A DNA stretch of 64,000 bases. Source: Cryptomeria japonica. Its lineage: Eukaryota; Streptophyta; Pinopsida; Cupressales; Cupressaceae. This document shows positions 12,501-23,065 of the stretch, piece by piece. How positions within the stretch are numbered: the first letter of the stretch is position 1; each line of letters starts with the position of its first letter. The stretch covers positions 22,484,047 through 22,548,046 of the forward strand of contig NC_081405.1 in assembly GCF_030272615.1 (NCBI RefSeq). Direction: 5' to 3'. The notes below the pieces were generated by a model that saw only the letters and a list, made by a program, of their open reading frames with translations, searched no databases and was not told where the DNA came from. The translations under genes and the position numbers were made by a program.

Positions 12501-13590
12501 ATAATGAGAAAAGAATTAAACAAAAGGAATGGGTGATCAAATTATAATGAAATCTATTATTAGAATTGAAGAGGTTAAGAATTATGCAAATTAGAAGTGT
12601 AAGTTAATCATATGAATTAAAACAACTTGGCAGGGAAAAACAATACTGTAATTTTAATCCTATTTATGAATATAATCATAAAAATTAACATGAGAGAAAA
12701 AATGAAAAATAAACATTTTTGTAACTTAATTGAGGATTGGATTACACCAATTTAGATGTGAGATGAGTAGTTGGAAGATCCCAAAAGAAAGTTGGAAAGA
12801 AGAAATGTCTTTAATGCACCTTAGATATGGTAGAGTCCTCTAAAAAAGTTACTATATCATGGAATTCTCTATATATGAAGACATTAAAGATAGCTGCCTA
12901 GACAATTAATAGAACATGTCGTTGTCTATCATAGTTAAAGAAGAAAATAGTGAAAGAAGGAAACTTGTTATCGAAATCTTTAGCAAGAGAATGAACCTTC
13001 AGAAGCAAAAAAAAAAAATCGATATTCAAATTAAGGCTTAGCAACATGGATGATATTGCTTGTTTTGGTAATATCACTTCTTTAATTATGATTTTGAATC
13101 TTAAGACGTCATAAATTAGTTTGACCTCATTAATATTTTTAAAATCTTTATAAATCGATCCAATAATGCACTTCAAATATTAAATTAAAAAGTCTTTAAT
13201 TTAAATGATATAGTGTTTATTAGTCTCTAGCATTTGTCAAATACTTTTTTTATTTCAGATACAACTCTTCTACAATTACAATTAGATCTATATGAATTTT
13301 GTCATATAATAGTTGTGTATACTATTGTATGTATATATATTTTCTACTCTTTTAGATTCTTAGAACATTGCACATCTTGCATTTTTGAATTTTAAAGTAA
13401 TCAGATTTACTTTGATTAAAAAATTAATAACATTAACATAATATTAATATTAACAAAAAAATATTTTAAGATTACTGTATTTCAATTTTATTTACATACA
13501 ATTAAATTTATAATAAATATTATTGATTCTATATGATATAAATAGATATTATTATTATTATTGCTATTGCTATTAAGAAAGGACTAACCA
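9500..13590. other. About 4.1 kb without a recognised gene
   Basis: AT-rich sequence with several short open stretches that I cannot assign: 10481-10669 minus (62 codons, including VLEGFIYEHEEGYLIALALW, protein-like in composition), 11766-12044 plus (92 codons) and 12167-12349 plus (60 codons). No splice-linked partner exons, TE ends or tandem repeats were seen. Confidence 0.4.
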
Positions 13591-13834
13591 CCCTTGTTTA
13601 ATTTTATTTTTCAATTACAAAAGAAAGGAAAAGCTGAAAGACAAACCTAGTTATATTTTATAAAACTAATCAATGAATATATTTAATGAAAGGCTACCCT
13701 ATAAAAACATGAACTATTAAATGTTTATTTGCCATTAATGAATATTTTATATTTTATTAATATTAAAGCATCAATCATATAAAGAATCTAATGATTATGT
13801 ACTAATATATGTTGGTCATGGTTATTGGATGCAT

Positions 13835-13981
13835 CTATTCTGGCTTCAAAATGACAGTACGGATTGACTAACACTCGTGTAAGTCGCGTGTTTTACACTG
13901 TTGATTTTGCAATAAAAGGTTGTGATTGACTAACACGTCGCTATCACGCTGTCCGAAAGGTCTGTTTTGGAGCCAGAATAG
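13835..13981 (+). mobile_element. 147-bp MITE-like element, copy 1
   Basis: Bounded by CTATTCTGGCTTCAAAA and its imperfect complement TTTTGGAGCCAGAATAG. It is the same length as the copy at 50419-50565, which aligns end to end in the opposite orientation. The interior has GACTAACAC and GATTTTGCAA blocks. TA dinucleotides sit just inside both ends; no longer target duplication is clear. It is noncoding and non-autonomous and sits about 1.1 kb upstream of UGT-1. Confidence 0.75.
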
Positions 13982-14743
13982 CCGCGGCCATGGGTATTCT
14001 CCATACAAAACAACACTTGATCAAGAACACAAATTCACATAATACAATTATTTTTCAACGGATTTTTTGTTGTAAAACAACATTAAAAAGGCAGATTAAG
14101 AGGATCGAACAAATACAAATCGTGTAAAAATCTTTTGTGATTTACAGATTTTATATTTTTGACCAAGTGTTATTTTCTATGAAAAATAGATGGCTCCATT
14201 TGTGTTGAATATATGAAGCTCAACAAACAGTCTCTTTTGACTTCTTCTGTTTTCCCTCCAATTACTTCTCTACTCAACTTCCTTTGGAGATGGATATATT
14301 TATGAATAATGTGATCATCTCATATCATTGTATTGCTATAGCATACAAGCTGCTGAATATGTAAACAAACGTAAATTTATAAAAATAATCTGCTCGAACA
14401 TGAATATGTATCACTAGAGCTTGAAACTGGAAGTGTAGATGGCAGCAAGAAAATAGAACCTGACAGTGAAACAGAATACTTGTGTTAGTGGGGTCTGAGT
14501 GGCAGAAAAGATGCAAAAGTCATGTGGTCCTCTACTTACACGCTGATATATTAGAGCCTTCCGTCAACAGAGATGAGTCCCTTGTTCCGATTGCTCAACA
14601 ATCTGACCCACACCTATTTCACTATTTTCATGGAAAAACAAGGAAAATGGATTTGGTGACACAAGGTGCACATAAAAATAAAATTAAAAAGATTTGTCAG
14701 TGTTTTATAGAGATGGGATAATTGAGTCAAAAGTGTATCGGGA

Positions 14744-14751
14744 TATATAAA
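14744..14751 (+). promoter_or_regulatory. TATA box of UGT-1
   Basis: TATATAAA lies inside a block (GTATCGGGATATATAAAGTG) conserved, with changes, at 45705, 56680 and 39555. In the other copies the equivalent site is only about 45-50 bases before the ATG; here it is 344 bases before, because a repeat array occupies the leader. Confidence 0.55.
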
Positions 14752-14783
14752 GTGTTGGCAGGCAAAAGAAATAGCACAGCACT

Positions 14784-14976
14784 AAGTGTATCTGACATGT
14801 AATGTCTATTTCAAACTGGTATTCTTTATATTCTCTTTGGATTTGTAAGTGTATTGACGTTTGATGTCTATTTGTAGCTGGTATTTTTTATGTTCTCTTT
14901 GGATTTGTAAGTGTATCTGACACATTTGATGTCTATTTGTAACTGGTATTCTTTATATTCTCTTTATTCTCTTTGG
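14784..14976 (+). repeat. 63-bp tandem repeat, about three copies, in the UGT-1 leader
   Basis: Units start at 14784, 14847 and 14909 (periods 63 and 62) and share AAGTGTAT, GATGTCTATTT and TGGTATTCTTTATATTCTC blocks. The third unit is followed by a partial CTTTATTCTCTTTGG echo. The array is not seen at the other UGT loci. Confidence 0.85.
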
Positions 14977-15087
14977 ATTAGTTGTTGTAACTGTTATTCT
15001 TTATACTCTTGCTTTGACGCTTTATTCAATAGCTTTGCTTCAATATAAAAAAACAATGACGATAGCTATTCAATATCAAAAAAAACA

Positions 15088-16764
15088 ATGGCGAGGGGAA
15101 GTGGAAGTGGAAGTGCACACGTTGTAGCGTTGGCGTTTCCCCAAGCAGGTCACACAAATCCCATGCTGCAATTCTCAAAGGACTTGGCTTCCCAAGGCGT
15201 CATCATCACTTTCGTCAGCTTCGCCTTTGACCACCACAGAATGTTAAAGGCCGATAAAACACTGCAACGAATGGGTATACGTCTTCGGTTCGAGTCCATT
15301 CCGGACCATCTTCCCCCCGGAGTGGATATCGTTTCAGATCTTTTTAAAATTTTCGGGCAGTTATATCAGATGGAAGGATCCGATTTGGAAAAGGTCATCC
15401 AGCGACTCAATGTAACGGGACCTCCTGTCACTTGTATTCTTCATGATGTATTTATGCCCTGGGTTGCCCAGGTTTCGCACAATTTAAACATCCCCCGAGC
15501 TGTTTTCTACACGCAGTCTGCAACTGTTGGCGCAATCTATCATCATTTTAAATATGGTTTGTCTGTTAAATATCTTTCCCTCTTTATTTATACAAACACA
15601 GGGTCCTCGATCCCACGGTTGAAGCATTTTTTATTTCATTTTAACTATTCTTCGAGTTAGAATTTAGACTGATTTTCACCGGCTCTTTAACGACTCGTGA
15701 GCTCTTCCCATTTTCACTCTTGCATGCGTATATGCTCGATATTAACGTAAATATTTGCTTACAACGTAAGTATATATTTATATAAATATTTTGGTTTCGT
15801 GTTTACAGTGCAGAAGTGGAATAACTGCGAACAGGACTCGAAAGACGCTGTTGTCATTCCGGCTATCGGCGAGATGAGAATGCCCGATTTGCCATCATCG
15901 TTTTTCCCTCCACTTCTCACTGCTGGTTATCTCGACATCTGTCTAAGTCTCGTCGATAGTTTTAACCGCGCGTCGTGGGTGATTTGGAACTCGTTTGATG
16001 AGCTCGAAGGTAAAGCGATCAATCACCTGAGGGAAGCAAATGTTCCCGTCTGTACGGTGGGTCCACTCATTCCCTCCGCCTTTCTGGACAGAAGAAATAG
16101 CGAGGACACGCAGTTCGGCGGCAGCCCGTGGGAAGAAGAGACGGAGGAGTGTATGGAATGGCTCAACTCCAAGCCTCCTCACTCTGTTGTCTACGTTTCC
16201 TTCGGCAGCATAGCCACCATTAGTACAAAACAAATCTGGGAAATAGGTCGTGGCTTGCAGAGCAGTGGACAGAATTATTTGTGGGCGATCCGTCCCTCTG
16301 CAGGGCAGACAACGGTATGGGAAAACTTTTGGGAGGGGTTTGCGGAGGAGATTGGAGATCGGGGATTGATTGTGAAGTGGAGTCCTCAGCTCAAAGTGTT
16401 GAATCACCCGTCTGTGGGAGCGTTTATGTCTCACTGTGGGTGGAATTCGACGCTGGAAGCCCTGAGTTGTGGGGTTCCGCTGCTCGCCTGCGACCTCCGC
16501 TTCGATCAGCCCGCCAATTGCAAACTTATCGTGGACTTGTGGAAGATGGGGATCAAATTGAGGCGGACGCAGAATGCAGATGGTGATGTGATGTTTGCGT
16601 GGGATGAGATTGAGAGATGTGTGAGAAGAGTGATTTGCAGTGAGGAGGGTGCAGAGCTCCGAAAGAATGCAGTCCGATGCAAGGAGTCTGCAAAAAAAGC
16701 GAAGATGGAAGGTGGTTCTTCACACTCCAATGTCAATGGATTTGTTAAAGAGGTAACTAAGTGA
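15088..16764 (+). CDS. UGT-1: family-1 UDP-glycosyltransferase, intact, 474 aa
   Basis: Exons are 15088-15556 and 15809-16764; the 252-bp intron is phase 1 with donor GTTTGT and acceptor TTTACAG. The enzyme should move a sugar from a UDP-sugar to a small lipophilic acceptor in the cytosol; the acceptor cannot be read from sequence. The catalytic His is H22 in FPQAGHTNPM and the partnering Asp is D120 in LHDVFMPW. The 44-residue PSPG donor box runs from WSPQ to RFDQ with HCGWNS and the terminal Gln usually linked to UDP-glucose. Within it, positions 38-39 are Cys-Asp where most plant UGTs have Trp-Pro. The N-terminal half and the GGSSHSNVN C-terminus recall the UGT86A group, a resemblance from memory rather than a search. 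The start ATG sits in AACAATGGC, a strong plant context found in all three copies. Length is normal for the family and there is no signal peptide or membrane segment. Confidence 0.93.
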
Positions 16765-17079
16765 TGAGAATGAGCCATAGTGTTGGATGATATGCTAGGT
16801 GAACATAGTTTATGGAGCAGTCTATCTTATTTTTATGTTTGTTGAAGTGTTAATCTTATGTTATTTAATCTGTTTAATGAATTTTCTTATTCAATAGATT
16901 TCAAAATGAATTTGTTGTTCAATTATTTGAATATTTCACAGAGTTGTTAGTATAAACTTTATGTTCTAAACTTAAATAATTTTAACATATAATATTAGAA
17001 TAATAAATACAAACTTTAAAAAAAATATACATATTGGTTTTTTATATAATAGATCGTTTAATTTAATAAAACTATTTAT

Positions 17080-17161
17080 TAAAATGCAAGGTATTTATTG
17101 TATTTATCTTTTGTATTTGTCATAGGAAAAACATATAATATAAGCATTCCAATGCATATAT
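17080..17161 (+). repeat. Foldback-family repeat, left piece, split by element A
   Basis: Matches 4340-4420 (ATGCAAGGTATTTATTG, then GGAAAAACATATAATAT, then CCAATGCATATAT). The continuation (TGCCACCCCCAACAATTG) is found after element A at 28717, so this is one repeat cut by the LTR element. Confidence 0.8.
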
Positions 17162-18164
17162 TGTTAGGTCCCGGAGACAACTGAGAGGGAGAGGGGGGTG
17201 AATCAGTTGTATAACGAATTTAAACAAAAAACAACTTAATCAACTTTTTGCTTAATACCTGTGAAACAGTCTGTTATACCGGTGGATAGTTTTATCAGAT
17301 AATTGCAATACCGGTAAAGATTAATGCATGAAACAAAAAGATAAAGTCATCCACAACACATAACACCAATATTTGTACGTGGAAACCTTACCCACAATCA
17401 AATGATACTACTGCAGATAGTAAGTGTATACAAATGGGGTCTGCACATGCAGAAAGGCCAAGCGCCTAGAGCTCACTGCTCAAACACAAAATGGGAGTCA
17501 CATTGACTACAATTGGATGGTTAAATCCAATAAGAATGTACTACTCAAAATAGCATCTTCATATGCTGGATTCAGTACTGGTGTAGTTCTGATTGTCTTC
17601 ACAAAAACCCTCCTTCAACTTCAAATGATGTCTGCATGTATAGCTCTGCTTATTCTTGCATATACCCTCACACAATCATTTTTCACATTACACATCCGAT
17701 CTTACAAATAAGATCTTACATTTATACCATACCCTAAGACCAATTTTAGTAGGTCAGCTCTAAAGGATAATACAATAAAATCATTTTACAAATAAATTAA
17801 TACCTAATGCAATAACCGATTCACCATGTCGGCTTAATGCATTTACAACAATAATAAGTCATCTTCACAACATGCATGCTAATTTGGAAAAGATAAACCT
17901 GTCGGTGTATAACTTGGACCTATTTGCCGGTAACAACAAATATGCAAATACAAATATGCCAATTAACAAAACTCCAAGACAAGGTGGTCACACGATGTCT
18001 TCAACATAACCAAGTGTTTTCCATGCCCTTCCAAGTGTCGGTGATCATTATATCCTATCGGTGTACCAGATACCGGTGACTGTGCATAAGTCACTTTCTT
18101 GCCGGTGAATGTTGTTGATTCTCCAAAGTGCCAAAGTTGATAAGTATTTAGTAGGTGTTGACAT

Positions 18165-21100
18165 TTTGAGTTTTTGCCAAGATCAAGAGCTCAATGAAAT
18201 GTACAAAATAGAGACACAATATAGGACAAGAATAAACTGTATTCTCATCAATAGAAAATGATCAATATCCAGATTACATACAATGTAGATGAGCTTGCTT
18301 ATTTAGGCAAGGCTAGGGATATGTGAGCACACAAACATGACATGTGGCTCAATAAGAAACAAGGGTAGGTAGGAGAAATAATATAATAGTCCACATGAGG
18401 TGGATCACCCACTGAATGTGGAGTGTAACAATAAGATCAACACCATAAAAGGTGGAATTTCTCCTACACACACTATCCCAATGTGGCACAAACACCCAAG
18501 TGTCTCATACCCAAACTACTATGAAATGCATTTCCTAAGTAAACTTAAGTAAGTGTAATAATATCCAAGATGAATAATTATTTACACCAACATCCCCCCT
18601 TAAGTGCAACTTAGGGGAATTCACTTAAGTCTACAATGCAACTAAGCAATGCAAGATGGGTCCCGGCTACGAGGCCATGTTAGGTACCCATGTACAAATG
18701 AAAATGCATGCAAGCCAATGCAATGAAAACTCTCACAAAGTGGGGAAAGAGAGAAAAACCCAATGGGAAAAGACCCTCCCCCAAAAGAGAGATGAAAACA
18801 TACAAGAGAACTCTCATAGAAGAATGTGAAGGACAAAACCCCATGTGAGGAAAAAGTCCCCCCCATATGAGAGAAGAAGAGAAGCTAGGAAGCCCCCCTT
18901 CAATGTGGAATCTGCACCAATGATAGAAGCTCGATGTATGAAGAAACTGCTCCACGAACGTCGAACAACATTCCTCCCCTTAGGAAGAAACAAAACCAAA
19001 GGTGTATCCATGAAGTCTCCCCAATCATGAAGGGAAGATGTATGAAGAAAACTCATGATGAAAGGAATCTCTAAAAAACTGCTCAAGTGTCCCCATGTCG
19101 ATGCTAAAAGATACCCCTTCCAAAGGTGGTAAACTGTGTCACACTGTTGAAAAAGGCACTCCAAGATCTAGTGGAGATGGATGTAGAACATGTCCCAAAG
19201 ACTCACATGTCTCCTCAATACATAAAGAGACCTCCTCCAACTACTGTACATAAGTATCCACAATCATGTCAACCTCGAAAGAATGATCATGTAGAGAATG
19301 AACAAGAGGGTCAGAGTGTGCCCTCGCAACAATGGAAGAAGGATCACCTTTATCAAAGAGAAGATGAATGTCATCAATGATGTCTCCCAAATCTGCAATG
19401 TAGGATTCCACAAACAAACCTGCAATAGCTGTCAAGTAATCATCCCATGAATCTGAAGCTGGAAGACAATGAGTATCCTACTGCACTGAATCACATGAAG
19501 GCAAAACTATCACACTATCTGCATCATTAGGTGCAATAGGTGATGTGATATCAATATGAGGAGATGAAATACAAGGCTCAAGAATGGGGCCACATGTGAG
19601 AATCCCCATGTTCAAGTGCCCAAAGTTCTCCTCAAAAACTGAACCATCACAATAAGTGTGATCATCATGTGTAGAATCATCAAATGTGAAATCATCATCA
19701 TCAATGAAATCTGAAAAGGAGTATAACCGAGATGCATGATCAACCACCCCAGTCGCAATGATAGCTCTAGTCTCCAAGTCTCTAATGAAAACTGAGTCAA
19801 GTGTGAACTCCACAACTATCTTAGTTGCACCATGTGTGATTTGATAGATAGAAAGGAGATTGTTTGTCAAGTGGGGTACACACAACACATCATTGAAGGA
19901 GTTATCCCCAATGTCAATAGATCCTTTCCCAATCACATCCATTTATGTATGATTGCCCATCAAAATCTATGGCATGGTGCAAGGCTCAAATGTAGAGAAC
20001 ATAGATTGCGAAGATGCCATATGATGAGAAGCCCCTGAATCTAGAAGCCATCTCTCTGAATTATGACTAATAGTAGCACATAGAGCTTTTCCTTTTCTTG
20101 TTCCAAAAGAGTGAGTCTTCCCACTTGTAGAAGCCATGAATGCTTTCCCTTTTCCCTTTGAATGTGAGGAAGTGGAAGTTGATGAATCATCCTTCTTGTA
20201 GACTTTATGCAAATCAATGTTATGCTTTTTGATGATATGTGTGAGCTCATCAATCTTCTTAGAATGGCAACGATGCTCCTCATGACCAATCTTTTTACAA
20301 TAAGCACAAGTAGGTCTCTCCCTCTTTGGTGAATTATCTCTCTTGGAAGAGGATGAATCTCATTGTTGTGGAGAAGATGGTGCTTTTTCATTAGGCTTTG
20401 ATTGCCATTTCTTCTTGTTTGAGTTGTCCTTTCCTTGATTTCCTTTGTTCCCTTGATTTGCCACTAATGCTTGAGACTTAGAAGCCTTAAGAATGCCCAT
20501 GCTTATAAACTTAGTTTGTTCCATCATCAACATTTCATTGAAAGCATCAAATATAGGCATTGTGTAGCTTGAACCCATTGTCATCCTATGGGTTTGGAAA
20601 CTAGAAACAAATGCTGCATATTCTTGTGGAAGCTTGCCTATCAAGTTGAATATCAATTGAGTATCCTTCTTATCAATGCCACAATCTTTGAGTTGTGCCC
20701 TCAACTCATTTGCCTTAGTGACATAATCTTGTATAGTATCAAATTTTTTGGGATCTAGCATGGTGAGATCACTATCAATTTGATATCCCCTAATCTCATC
20801 AACTTGACCATACAAGTCTTGAAACTTTTGCCAAGCATCCTTTATTAGAGTACACTTCTCAATATGAAAAATGAGATCCTTTGATACACACTTTCTTAAG
20901 GTACCAATTGCCATGATATTTTTAGTGAGCCAATCCAAGTGACCAACTGGATCAACCTTAGGATCAGCGGGAGCAACAATAGTTCCATCAATGTAATGAG
21001 TGAGTCATTTTTCCATAAGTTTACTCCATGCATCAATTTTTCAAGTAGCATAATTATGAGGAGTTAAGAGAGGAAACTTAGAAGAACCCATAGCAGCAAA

Positions 21101-23065
21101 AAGGAAGGAACACAAGAGCACGAAAGCACAAGAGACACCCCCCCAAATTCACTCAATCAAAGTACCCCACCAAAAATGATGATTTTGGCACTTTATATGT
21201 AGTGCGTGTACAATAGGCCACTTGCAAACAATGGCAAGGTGGACTTATGATTTTGTTTTACAATTGCCCCAATAGGCTGAGAACTACAAAGCAAAAGATC
21301 AGAAGATAGATCTACGCAATACAAATGCCAAATTGGCCAAATAAGACTATATGATGAAAGTACAATTTCTACCCAAAATTGCTGCAAACTGATAGCATAT
21401 TATTAGAGAAGACAAAAAATAACGCACTTTAAAAAAAAACGGCACCTGAAAAGGAGTTCGTATGAGCCCGAACGGAGACCTGGAAGTTGCAGAAACGGGG
21501 ATTGGACAGGTACAGTCACCAAAAACTGAAAATTCTAAAAAATATGTCCTTCAAAATCAGAAAATAATTCCACGTTGTGAAAGTAAATGAAATTCTAGCC
21601 CATTTCAAAAAAAATTGCACCAAAAAAGGAGCAAAAATGAGCAAGTTATGGCCATTTGAAGTTGAACTGCAAAATCAAAAAGCTCAATGAGAGGGGCCTG
21701 CAAAATTTTTGAAAAATGATGACGTGGTGCTGACGTTAGCAATTCACTGTGTTAAATTTGATGGCCGTATGACCGTCGCAAAAACTTCGCCTCCCTGCTG
21801 ACAGGGCGTCCATACTGTACGAACTGCTGACTGGGCAGATGACTGTGCAGGTCGTACCGTACAGATTTGCTGACGTGCACGATGACCTATGTGTACGGAG
21901 GTCGACCGTGGGCCAGTGGCCTCCTGCCATGTGGCGGACGCGGATTCGCCGGTTTAAGTGACGCCGGCGGGCCGAGGTCACCGGAGGCGGGCCGGACGCT
22001 GAGGGAAGCCGGCGGCGTAAGTGAAGCGGTCGGTGGGAGGCGACCGGCAATAGTGTGCAGAGACTGGTGGGAGGCGGCGGCGGCGGCAGGTGACGCGACC
22101 GACGGGAGGACAGAAGTCGAGGCGGCCGATGGGAGGACGGGGCCACAGCTGAGGACGCCGGAGGTGGCGGCGGCACGGGCGACGTGGACTTGCGGCAATC
22201 TGCAGACGACAGAGTACAGCCCTGCAATGTAGGACACGCAGGTAGGGGGGGGTCTGTGTACCCCCAACCACAAAAAAACCTTTTGTTTTTTGTTTTTTTT
22301 TTTATTTTTCAAAAAAAATTTGATGAATTTTTTTTTTTCGAAAATTTTTCAGAAAATAATTTTATTTTTTTTCAAAAAATTAATAAAAAATTTTGAAATC
22401 CGTACAATAATAGCAAAATTGGCAAAAAAAAATTTCTCACCAAAATAGGCCGACTTTATAACCAAAATTCATGGAAACGGCCTTCTGGACGCAATGGCGG
22501 GGTCGGATCTGGTCTAGGACACCTCCAAAAGATGCTGCTCCTCAGATCTGCCTCTTGACGTCGCAATAATGTATCTTCAAGATGAATCAATGAAGCCCCA
22601 ATGGCTCTGATACCATGTGATATTTTGCCAAGATCAAGAGCTCAATGAAATGTACAAAATAGAGACACAATATAGGACAAGAATAAACTGTATTCTCATC
22701 AATAGAAAATGATCAATAATATCAAATTACATACAATGTAGATGAGCTTGCTTATATAGGCAAGGCTAGGGATATGTGAGCACACAAACATGACATGTGG
22801 CTCAATAAGAAACAAGGGTAGGTAGGAAATAGGTGTGGGTAGGTAAGAGAAATAATATAATAGTCCACATGAGGTGGATCACCCACTGAATGTGGAGTGT
22901 AACAACAAGATCAACACCATAAAAGGTGGAATTTCTCCTACACAAACTATCCCAATGTGGCACAAACACCCAAGTGTCTCATACCCAAACTACTATGAAA
23001 TGCATTTCCTAAGTAAACTAAGTAAGTGTAATAATATCCAAGATGAATAATTATTTACACCAACA
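18165..23065 (-). mobile_element. LTR element B: non-autonomous copia, gag and protease only, nested in A
   Basis: Target duplication GACAT at 18160-18164 and 23066-23070. LTRs are 18165-18592 (3') and 22618-23065 (5'), 428 and 448 bp; the size difference is mainly a ~20-bp GGTAGGT duplication in the 5' copy. The primer site TGGTATCAGAGCC lies at 22604-22616 (minus strand) and the polypurine tract AAGGGGGGA at about 18593-18601. Coding remains on the minus strand are a copia gag with the UBN2-like region (about 20.95-20.2 kb) and a protease region with DSGASHHM and the start of the pre-integrase region (about 20.2-19.5 kb). There is no integrase, reverse transcriptase or RNase H, so it depended on another element. 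The 5' leader has a GC-rich block (21.88-22.25 kb). It is broken, with a few breaks. LTR divergence of about 1-2% by eye makes it much younger than A, as nesting requires. Confidence 0.88.
21880..22250. other. GC-rich block in the leader of element B
   Basis: About 370 bp of strongly GC-rich sequence (CGGCGG and CCGGCGG motifs) in otherwise AT-rich DNA, between primer site and gag. Several frames are open simply because of composition; I recognise no protein. Confidence 0.7.

Larger units (their letters stand above)
13590..15087 (+). promoter_or_regulatory. Upstream region of UGT-1, shared with the other UGT loci
   Basis: Blocks of this region recur before the other copies: about 13600-13680 matches 39043-39118; about 13770-13790 (CATCAATCATATAAAGAATC) matches about 45550 and 56285; about 14600-14650 (CTGACCCACACCTATTTCAC) matches about 45601 and 56320. 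The duplicated unit therefore included at least 1.4 kb of upstream DNA. A MITE at 13835-13981 and a 63-bp repeat at 14784-14976 are specific to this copy. Confidence 0.65.

Noticed and set aside
15943-16778. Long minus-strand and shifted-frame open stretches over UGT-1 (similar over UGT-2 and UGT-3)
   Set aside because: They are shadows of the UGT coding frame and recur in the same relative place at each copy.
17424-17711. 95-codon frame repeated at 27941-28228
   Set aside because: It lies inside both LTRs of element A and repeats because LTRs repeat; no evidence of a protein.
21736-22312. Several overlapping Pro/Arg/Ala-rich frames on both strands
   Set aside because: Composition effect of the GC-rich leader block of element B; no recognisable domain.
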